DNA from: Clostridia bacterium
GTDB lineage: Bacteria > Bacillota > Clostridia > Oscillospirales > Acutalibacteraceae
Direction: 5' to 3'
DNA length: 6,468 bases
Assembly: GCA_017549905.1 (NCBI GenBank)
Contig: JAFYNC010000072.1
Span: 1-6,468 of the forward strand
Part shown: piece by piece, positions 1 to 4,448 of the stretch
Numbering within the stretch: the first letter of the stretch is position 1
Layout: the number at the start of each line of letters is the position of its first letter
Position numbers and translations under genes: made by a program
Notes under the pieces: model-generated
Databases searched by the model: none
What the model was told of the DNA's origin: nothing
Seen by the model: the letters and a program-made list of their open reading frames with translations, nothing else

Positions 1-234
1 CAAACTGCTACCGTTGCTGTGGCTTGCAGCAGCAAGGATAAAGGCGCTGTTGCTCGCAAAAAATGTACTAACTCTTGCATAGGCTGTAAAAAGTGTGAGC
101 TTAACTGCCCCGAGAAAGCAATAACAGTTAAGGATAATCTTGCAAGTATCGATTATTCTAAATGTACTAGTTGTGGCGTTTGCGCAGAAAACTGTCCCAC
201 TAAGTGCATTAAAATTTTGGAGAAAATAGGTTAA
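1..234 (+). CDS. rnfB: Electron transport complex protein RnfB, C-terminal part (5'-truncated by window)
   Basis: This is the C-terminal end of the ferredoxin-like subunit of the Rnf complex. Rnf is membrane-bound, oxidises reduced ferredoxin, passes electrons towards NAD+ and couples this to Na+ or H+ export. The frame is open from base 1 (about 77 residues visible), so the GTG at 19 is an internal Val codon, not a start. Two CxxCxxCxxxCP motifs for [4Fe-4S] clusters are visible: CIGCKKCELNCP and CTSCGVCAENCP. The lead-in SSKDKGAVARKKC and the ending CPTKCIKI are typical of clostridial RnfB and unlike a free ferredoxin. The N-terminal membrane helix and first iron-sulfur domain lie upstream, outside the window. 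In clostridia rnfB is usually the last gene of rnfCDGEAB, which fits the non-rnf genes that follow. The next gene starts one base after this stop, implying co-transcription. Confidence 0.9.
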   Translation, partial: QTATVAVACSSKDKGAVARKKCTNSCIGCKKCELNCPEKAITVKDNLASIDYSKCTSCGVCAENCPTKCIKILEKIG

Positions 235-235
235 A

Positions 236-598
236 ATGAAGAGAAAATTTAAGAATGATTTGCGTTTAATAGGGGGAATACTTCTTGTTGCCATTATTTG
301 CTTTATTTTATTTTTTGCTACATTAGAGCCTGGCGATTTTGTTCAAATTTCTGTGAACGGAAAAGCTATTAAAAGTTTTGATTTAAATAAAAATACAGAA
401 TTTGAAATTGTAACAGGGGAGAATGATGAGCAAATTAATTTGCTTGTTATTGAAAACGGCTATGCGTTTATTAAGTCTGCAAACTGTCCCGATAAAATTT
501 GTGAGCATCATATAAAAATTAAAAACAGTGGCGAAACAATAGTTTGCTTACCCCATAAAGTTGTAATTTCTATTGAAAGTGTGCAGTATGAAAATTAA
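236..598 (+). CDS. Membrane-anchored NusG domain II-containing protein
   Basis: This is a 120-residue protein with one N-terminal membrane segment (about residues 11-29, preceded by Lys/Arg) and an outward-facing beta-rich domain. The family is annotated after its resemblance to the NusG domain II insert; it is not a transcription factor, and its biochemical role is not established. The family signature is clear: NCPDKICEHH (residues 83-92) and ETIVCLPHKVVI (100-111), giving Cys84, Cys89 and Cys104 with His91, His92 and His107. Those Cys/His residues could bind a metal or form a disulfide, which is inference. Length is normal. The ATG at 236 is one base after the rnfB stop and is served by the purine stretch around 219-230 inside rnfB. 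The family often occurs beside rnf, Gx-transporter and apbE genes, as here, suggesting a part in assembling or supporting extracytoplasmic redox proteins. Confidence 0.85.
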   Translation: MKRKFKNDLRLIGGILLVAIICFILFFATLEPGDFVQISVNGKAIKSFDLNKNTEFEIVTGENDEQINLLVIENGYAFIKSANCPDKICEHHIKIKNSGETIVCLPHKVVISIESVQYEN

Positions 599-1094
599 TA
601 TTAAAAAAATCACTTTATTCGGTCTTTTAACAGCTGTAAGTATGGTTTTATCTTATGTAGAAATGCTGTTACCGCCAATATTGGCAGCAGTACCCGGAGT
701 AAAAATAGGACTGCCTAATATTATAATTATTTTTGTGCTTTATAAGTTTACTGTAAAACAAGCGGTTATAGTTTCTCTGTTGCGTGTTGTTATGGTGACA
801 CTTTTGTTCGGAAATGCTATGGTATTTATTTATAGCTTTGCAGGAGCTGTGTTAAGTATATGCGTTATGTCAATGCTTAAAAAGATTAATCTGTTTTCTG
901 TAATAGGTATCAGCGTTTTGGGCGCGGTATCGCATAATGTCGGACAAACTATTGTAGCAATTATTATTTTACAAACAAAGGGAATCGCATTTTATATGAT
1001 ACCATTGTTGATAAGCGGAATAGTAGCAGGCATATTAATTGGAATATTAGGCGGACTACTTATTAAAAGGTTCAAAAAAATTAAACTTTGTTAA
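588..1094 (+). CDS. Gx transporter family protein (heptaprenyl diphosphate synthase component I-like)
   Basis: This is a strongly hydrophobic protein of 168 residues with about five membrane helices. It matches the family labelled Gx transporter or heptaprenyl diphosphate synthase component I (Hpre_diP_synt_I). Visible motifs are PGVKIGLPNI (residues 36-45), SLLRV (63-67) and GAVSHNVGQ (112-120), followed by a glycine-rich last helix and a basic tail. The general look resembles the S components of ECF-type importers, so a small-molecule transporter, possibly for a flavin or quinone precursor, is plausible but unproven. The prenyl synthase label is historical and probably misleading. I chose the ATG at 588: the longer frame begins with TTG at 573, while GAAAG at 575-579 sits at usable distance from 588 and MKINIKKITLFG is a typical family start. 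It overlaps the NusG-II gene by 11 bases, indicating translational coupling in one operon. Confidence 0.8.
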   Translation: MKINIKKITLFGLLTAVSMVLSYVEMLLPPILAAVPGVKIGLPNIIIIFVLYKFTVKQAVIVSLLRVVMVTLLFGNAMVFIYSFAGAVLSICVMSMLKKINLFSVIGISVLGAVSHNVGQTIVAIIILQTKGIAFYMIPLLISGIVAGILIGILGGLLIKRFKKIKLC

Positions 1095-1098
1095 TATA

Positions 1099-1127
1099 TT
1101 GACAAATGTCAGGTTTTTATGTATAAT
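1099..1127 (+). promoter_or_regulatory. Perfect consensus housekeeping promoter for the FMN-binding-like lipoprotein gene
   Basis: TTGACA (1099-1104) and TATAAT (1122-1127) are separated by exactly 17 bases, so both boxes match the SigA/sigma-70 consensus fully. Transcription should start near 1134, giving a leader of about 23 bases with AAGGAGA (1144-1150) six bases before the ATG at 1157. This makes the lipoprotein gene independently and probably strongly expressed, in addition to any readthrough from the rnf side. The -35 box lies inside the small palindrome TGACA-AA-TGTCA (1100-1111), which might be an operator. Confidence 0.85.
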
Positions 1128-1156
1128 GTACACATGATTATTTAAGGAGAGTTATT

Positions 1157-2137
1157 ATGAAAAAGATTTTAAGTTTATTCCTCGCACTGTTAATGATTTT
1201 TTCAGTAGTTTCTTTAGTGGGCTGCGGCGAAAAAGAAACATTAAAGTTTGGTATGGGTGTTTATTCATATTCTTCAAAGGTTCAAAGTGCTACTGATGAA
1301 GCTAAAGGTCTTGGTGAAGGTGTTGTTACAGTTGCAGCAGTTTTACTTGACAAGAATGACAAGATTGTTAAGTGTGTTATCGATACTGCTGATAATAAGG
1401 TTAACTTCACAGCTGACGGTAAAGCAGAAACTGCAGAAGCTTTCAAGACAAAATATGAATTAGGCGATAACTACGGTATGAAGGCTTATGGCGGCGCTAA
1501 AAAAGAATGGTTTGAGCAGGTAGATGCTCTCACAGCTTTAGTTATTGGTAAAAATGTTGACGAAGTTAAAGCTTTGCTTGCTGAAGACGAAAAAGGAACA
1601 GATGATGTTATTAGTGCAGGCTGCACAATAACAATTACTGATTTTGTTAAAGCTCTTGTTAAGGCTTTTGCAAATGCTACAGAGTCTGAAGCTACTGCTG
1701 ATGATAGCTTAAAGCTTGGTATCATTTCTTCACAGGCAAGCGCTAATGATGCTACTGCTGAAAAAGCAGGTTCTAATGGTTTTGATACCGCTATCAGCGC
1801 TACTGTTATTAATGCTGATAAAAAGGTAGTTGCTACTGCTATTGATACTGTTTCTTTCTCAGTTTCTTTTGATACAAAAGGTGTTACAACTGATGAAGCC
1901 AAAGCTTTAATTTCTAAGGGAGAACAGGGCGACAATTACGGTATGAAAGCATACGGTGGCGCTAAAAAAGAATGGTTCGAGCAGATTGATGCATTAGAAA
2001 CTCTTTGTGTTGGCAAAACTGCTGATGAAATCACAGCTCTTGCTGCTGATGGCAAAGGTGTTGCTGATGTTCAGAGCGCAGGTTGCACAATTACAATTAC
2101 AGATGTTGTAAAGGCTGTAGCAGCTTCTGCAAAATAA
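1157..2137 (+). CDS. Lipoprotein with two tandem FMN-binding-like repeats (candidate extracytoplasmic flavoprotein)
   Basis: This is a 326-residue predicted lipoprotein. A charged start and hydrophobic core (residues 1-19) lead to the lipobox LVGC, with Cys23 the likely lipidation site. The mature part is two homologous repeats, about residues 29-170 and 186-320. Each has a beta-strand-rich first half, the shared block GDNYGMKAYGGAKKEWFEQ (103-121 and 258-276, identical), a GK-x-x-DE helix, and the ending SAGCTITITD followed by a hydrophobic helix (153-162 and 307-316). The layout resembles FMN-binding domains whose C-terminal SGAT-type motif is covalently flavinylated on Thr by ApbE. Here the motif reads AGCTIT, with Thr157 and Thr311 in the acceptor position. 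With apbE next door, a PplA-like surface electron carrier with two flavins is a reasonable inference. Unproven points are FMN attachment and partner. Frequent GCT and GGT codons, a consensus promoter and a strong ribosome binding site suggest an abundant protein. It could instead be a non-flavinylated relative. Confidence 0.7.
   Translation: MKKILSLFLALLMIFSVVSLVGCGEKETLKFGMGVYSYSSKVQSATDEAKGLGEGVVTVAAVLLDKNDKIVKCVIDTADNKVNFTADGKAETAEAFKTKYELGDNYGMKAYGGAKKEWFEQVDALTALVIGKNVDEVKALLAEDEKGTDDVISAGCTITITDFVKALVKAFANATESEATADDSLKLGIISSQASANDATAEKAGSNGFDTAISATVINADKKVVATAIDTVSFSVSFDTKGVTTDEAKALISKGEQGDNYGMKAYGGAKKEWFEQIDALETLCVGKTADEITALAADGKGVADVQSAGCTITITDVVKAVAASAK
1241..2116 (+). repeat. Internal tandem duplication within the lipoprotein gene
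   Basis: Two coding repeats are offset by about 462-465 bases: roughly 1241-1666 and 1712-2116. The best conserved block, 1463-1519 against 1928-1984, encodes 19 identical residues but differs by seven synonymous third-base changes. A second conserved block encodes SAGCTITITD in both copies. The pattern of protein identity with silent DNA divergence points to an old duplication held by selection on these segments, not a recent copy or assembly artefact. Confidence 0.9.
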
Positions 2138-2145
2138 TTTGATAC

Positions 2146-2178
2146 TAAGGGGTTGTCGCTGACACCCCTTAATTTTTT
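2146..2178 (+). terminator. Intrinsic terminator between the lipoprotein gene and apbE
   Basis: The arm TAAGGGGTTGTC (2146-2157) pairs with GACACCCCTTA (2161-2171) across a three-base loop, with a single bulged T, and is followed after one A by six T residues (2173-2178). It starts nine bases after the lipoprotein stop and ends ten bases before the apbE ATG. I see no good promoter between it and apbE, so it probably lowers apbE expression relative to the lipoprotein by partial readthrough. Confidence 0.85.
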
Positions 2179-2187
2179 GGGTAAGAA

Positions 2188-3222
2188 ATGAAAAAGATTT
2201 TATCTGTTATTTTAATAATTTTATCTTTATGTAGTTGCAGTAACTTTGAGAAAACCGAAAAATTTACTGAATATTCGTTTGATTATTTTGATACTGTTAC
2301 AACTATTGTAGGTTATGAAACCGATAAACAAAAGTTTGATGAAAACTGCGTTAAAATCAAAAAACAGCTTGAGGAATACCACAAACTGTTTGATATTTAT
2401 ACAAAATATGAAAATATTAATAATTTGGCTGTTATTAACGCTTCTAAAGAGCCATTAAAGGTTGATAAAAAAATTATTGATATGCTTTCGTTTTCTAAGC
2501 AAATGTATTTTGAAACTAATTCTCATGTTAATATTGCAATGGGAAGTGTTTTAAAAATATGGCATCAATACAGGACAGAGGGTATTAATGACCCAGTTAA
2601 TGCAAAATTACCTGATATTAATGCTCTTAAGATTGCAAATGAGCATACCAATATTGAAAATTTAGTTATTAATGAAATTGAAAATACAGTTCATTTAAAA
2701 GATGCCGATATGTCACTTGATGTTGGTGCTATTGCTAAAGGATATGCAGTTGAACAAACTGCTTTGTTTATGGAAGAAAACGGAATAGAGGGCTATTTGC
2801 TGAACGTGGGTGGCAATATTCGTATTGTCGGCAAAAGACAAGACGGCAAAAAATGGAAGATAGGTATTGAAAATCCAAATACTAATGATGAAGAAAATCC
2901 CTATGCTGAATATTTAGAACTTGAGGGTATGTCGCTTGTTACAAGTGGTTCATATCAAAGATTTTATGTTGTTGACGGTAAAAACTATCATCATATTATA
3001 GATGGAAAAACCCTAATGCCTGCCGAACATTTTGCTTCTGTTTCTGTTTTGTCAAAAAGTTCTGCGGTGGCGGATGCATTATCAACCGCACTGTTTTCTA
3101 TGGATTTTGAAAAGGGAAGAGAACTGATTGACAATACGGAAAATACGGAAGCCTTATGGATATTTCCTGACGGGCAAAAAATGTATTCTTCAAATTTTAA
3201 AAACTATACTTCAAAAAAATAA
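2188..3222 (+). CDS. apbE: FAD:protein FMN transferase, ApbE family lipoprotein
   Basis: ApbE splits FAD and transfers FMN to a Thr/Ser of extracytoplasmic target proteins such as RnfG, RnfD and FMN-binding-domain lipoproteins, with Mg2+ as cofactor. This 344-residue copy has a signal peptide with lipobox LCSC (Cys17 the likely lipidated residue), placing it outside the membrane. Family motifs appear in order: FDYFDTVTTI (31-40), DVGAIAKGYAVE (178-189), NVGGN (206-210), TSGSYQR (252-258), HHIID (268-272) and ADALSTALF (295-303). Asp296 and Thr300 in the last are the expected metal-binding pair. Length and motif set look complete, so the enzyme should be active. The start at 2188 has a weak GGG/AAG ribosome binding site right after the terminator T-run, consistent with low expression. 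Its position after rnfB and the two-repeat lipoprotein suggests that Rnf subunits and the lipoprotein are its substrates. The rnfG and rnfD genes themselves are not in the window. Confidence 0.93.
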   Translation: MKKILSVILIILSLCSCSNFEKTEKFTEYSFDYFDTVTTIVGYETDKQKFDENCVKIKKQLEEYHKLFDIYTKYENINNLAVINASKEPLKVDKKIIDMLSFSKQMYFETNSHVNIAMGSVLKIWHQYRTEGINDPVNAKLPDINALKIANEHTNIENLVINEIENTVHLKDADMSLDVGAIAKGYAVEQTALFMEENGIEGYLLNVGGNIRIVGKRQDGKKWKIGIENPNTNDEENPYAEYLELEGMSLVTSGSYQRFYVVDGKNYHHIIDGKTLMPAEHFASVSVLSKSSAVADALSTALFSMDFEKGRELIDNTENTEALWIFPDGQKMYSSNFKNYTSKK

Positions 3223-3248
3223 ATCCGCAACTATTGTTGCGGATTTTT
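3221..3248. terminator. Bidirectional intrinsic terminator between apbE and the cohesin-like gene
   Basis: A perfect 11-bp stem, AAATCCGCAAC (3221-3231) with GTTGCGGATTT (3236-3246), closes a four-base TATT loop. The right arm ends in a run of five T (3244-3248) for + strand transcripts. The A-rich stretch just left of the stem (3213-3219) supplies a U-tail for minus-strand transcripts. It overlaps the apbE stop codon and lies two bases beyond the end of the convergent gene, so one hairpin serves both. Confidence 0.9.
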
Positions 3249-3250
3249 AA

Positions 3251-3763
3251 TCATTTAATTTTTACAACACCGTTTTCAAATTCTGCAGTCACAAACTTTT
3301 GAGCACTGTTTGCAATTTGATTTTCATCGGTATTAAATGTGATTTTTGTTTCAGAAACTTTATCATCAAGTATTTCAAATACAATGTTAACGAAAACACC
3401 ATTTTTATTAATATCTGTATCTTCAAGCGTCAAGAACCTTAAAGTGCCATCAATATCGCTAAACTCATAATCGGTTAAGAAATCAGTTTTTTGGTAGCCT
3501 TTGTATTTTAAAACCTCGGTATCATAATCCATTGATAGTAGCATAGTCATAAATCCTGGATTTCCTTTAATCGAAACAGGAACAGTAACAGTTTTGCCTT
3601 TTTTACCTGAAACAGATTCTACAGTGATAACAGTATTACTTGAAGAACTACCGTTAAAGTCTTTCTTAAAGAAAGATGATTTGAGTATCAAAATTACTCC
3701 TGTAATCACAAGTGCTAACGCTAAAACGGATGAAATTACGATAATTAAAAGTTTTTTATTCAT
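3251..3763 (-). CDS. Membrane-anchored single cohesin-domain protein
   Basis: This 170-residue protein has a short Lys-containing start, one strong membrane helix (about residues 5-28), a basic and Ser-rich linker (29-42) and an outward domain (44-170). The domain has the pattern of the cohesin/carbohydrate-binding-like beta sandwich: ITVESVSGKKGKTVTVPVSI (46-65), then LSMDYDTEVLKYKG (76-89) and GTLRFLTLEDTD (106-117), ending in alternating strands (FVNIVFEI, TKITF, ENGVVKIK). Cohesins classically bind dockerin modules in cellulosomes. Lone membrane-anchored cohesins also occur in non-cellulosomal bacteria, where partners are unknown. No dockerin, LPXTG signal or glycoside hydrolase is in the window. 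The ATG at 3763 (minus strand) follows AGGAAG and AGG purine runs. The gene converges on apbE and diverges from greA. A distantly related Ig-like fold is the main alternative. Confidence 0.75.
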   Translation of the reverse strand: MNKKLLIIVISSVLALALVITGVILILKSSFFKKDFNGSSSSNTVITVESVSGKKGKTVTVPVSIKGNPGFMTMLLSMDYDTEVLKYKGYQKTDFLTDYEFSDIDGTLRFLTLEDTDINKNGVFVNIVFEILDDKVSETKITFNTDENQIANSAQKFVTAEFENGVVKIK

Positions 3764-3820
3764 ACTTTACCTACTTCCTGTATACAAAAAATGCCTAAAA
3801 TATTTTTTAACTATAAACAT

Positions 3821-3850
3821 ATAATATATTACTAAATAATTAAATGTCAA
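3821..3850 (-). promoter_or_regulatory. Probable promoter of the cohesin-like gene (minus strand)
   Basis: Read on the minus strand, TTGACA occupies 3850-3845. Downstream are two overlapping -10 candidates, TATATT (3828-3823, 16-base spacer) and TATTAT (3826-3821, 18-base spacer), each matching five of six consensus bases. The leader to the ATG at 3763 would be about 50 bases. The -35 box lies in the left arm of an inverted repeat shared with the greA promoter. Confidence 0.6.
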
Positions 3851-3874
3851 GAATTAAATTTATAATCTTGACAT
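3844..3874. repeat. Perfect 9-bp inverted repeat joining two divergent -35 boxes
   Basis: ATGTCAAGA (3844-3852) and TCTTGACAT (3866-3874) are exact reverse complements separated by 13 bases. Each arm contains a TTGACA box pointing away from the other, so the symmetry is largely the two -35 elements of back-to-back promoters. Identity continues for three bases beyond the hexamers, which leaves room for a shared regulator, though this may be chance. Confidence 0.75.
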
Positions 3875-3896
3875 ATTAGCTTAAAAATTATATAAT
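3868..3896 (+). promoter_or_regulatory. Perfect consensus housekeeping promoter for greA-lysS
   Basis: TTGACA (3868-3873) and TATAAT (3891-3896) are separated by 17 bases, a full consensus match in both boxes. Transcription should begin near 3903 and give a leader of about 54 bases. The leader contains the palindrome TAATACT-TT-AGTATTA (3912-3927). No T-box or riboswitch-like structure is visible before greA. Confidence 0.85.
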
Positions 3897-3911
3897 ACAA
3901 TTTATATGAAA

Positions 3912-3927
3912 TAATACTTTAGTATTA
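3912..3927. promoter_or_regulatory. Operator-like palindrome in the greA leader
   Basis: Two perfect 7-base arms, TAATACT (3912-3918) and AGTATTA (3921-3927), flank TT. The site lies about 9-24 bases after the predicted greA start point, a position where a repressor could block transcription. As RNA it would make only a weak AU hairpin with an impossibly tight loop, so a DNA site is likelier if it is functional. AT-rich sequence makes chance palindromes common. Confidence 0.3.
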
Positions 3928-3956
3928 AATATTAGAAGGTAGAGGTTATTTTACTA

Positions 3957-4430
3957 ATGGCTAAAACAATCAAAATCACAGACGATGGTCTTAAAAAACT
4001 TCAAGAGGAACTTGAAAATCTTAAAACTAATGGTCGCGCAGATATTGCTGAAAAGATTAAGGTAGCCAGAGGTTACGGCGACCTTTCAGAAAACAGCGAA
4101 TACGATGAAGCTAAAAACGAGCAGGCAAAAATTGAAGCAAGAATTGTTGAAATTGAGGCTATGCTTAAAAATGTGGAAATTATTGAGGATGTTAAGGGTA
4201 AAGCGAAGAGCGTTGTTATCGGCGTTAAAGTAAAGGTGCTTGACGAAGAATATGGTGACGAATGCGAATACCGTGTTGTTGGCTCTACAGAAGCTGATCC
4301 GCGTTCAGGCAAAATTTCAGATGAATCTCCTGTAGGAAAAGCTTTGCTCGGCAAAAAAATCGGCGATGAGGTTATAGTTGAAGCCCCCGGCGGTGAATTC
4401 AAACTTAAAATTGTAGATATTTCAAAATAA
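3957..4430 (+). CDS. greA: Transcription elongation factor GreA
   Basis: GreA binds stalled, backtracked RNA polymerase through the secondary channel and stimulates cleavage of the transcript 3' end so elongation can resume. At 157 residues it has normal length. Residues 1-75 form the N-terminal coiled coil, with the tip motif GDLSEN (41-46) carrying the acidic pair Asp42 and Glu45 that help place the catalytic Mg2+. Residues about 80-157 form the FKBP-like polymerase-binding domain, with [20 protein letters not shown] (108-127) and LGKKIGDEV (131-139). The ATG at 3957 has the purine runs GAAGG and AGAGG (3934-3945) somewhat further upstream than usual (11 bases from AGAGG), with no better alternative. 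It is first in a two-gene unit with lysS, an arrangement common in Firmicutes. Confidence 0.97.
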   Translation: MAKTIKITDDGLKKLQEELENLKTNGRADIAEKIKVARGYGDLSENSEYDEAKNEQAKIEARIVEIEAMLKNVEIIEDVKGKAKSVVIGVKVKVLDEEYGDECEYRVVGSTEADPRSGKISDESPVGKALLGKKIGDEVIVEAPGGEFKLKIVDISK

Positions 4431-4438
4431 TTTATAGT

Positions 4439-4443
4439 GGTGA
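4439..4443 (+). promoter_or_regulatory. Ribosome binding site deciding the lysS start
   Basis: GGTGA at 4439-4443, inside GTGGTGA, sits five bases before the ATG at 4449. The frame could be opened earlier by GTG codons at 4437 or 4440, but those lie within this Shine-Dalgarno-like stretch and have no upstream purine run of their own, only AT-rich sequence following the greA stop. The ATG at 4449 is therefore preferred. Confidence 0.7.
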
Positions 4444-4448
4444 AAAAA

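Noticed and set aside
573..587. Upstream TTG start for the Gx-transporter gene
   Set aside because: It would add only MKVCS before a typical start, and the likely ribosome binding purines lie after it, next to the ATG at 588.
1248..1463. Overlapping + strand frame inside the lipoprotein gene
   Set aside because: It is an out-of-frame reading of the repeat coding sequence, low in complexity, without a ribosome binding site.
1486..1935. 149-codon open frame on the minus strand inside the lipoprotein gene
   Set aside because: It mirrors the repetitive Ala/Glu/Lys/Thr-rich coding strand, has no ribosome binding site or family likeness, and the + strand frame has a promoter, lipobox and terminator.
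3594..3824. 76-codon + strand frame antisense to the cohesin-like gene start
   Set aside because: It covers the membrane-helix coding part of a better supported minus-strand gene and runs on into its promoter region.
4431..4448. T-box or riboswitch control of lysS
   Set aside because: Only 18 bases separate greA from lysS, and the greA leader is about 54 bases with no T-box sequence or antiterminator structure.
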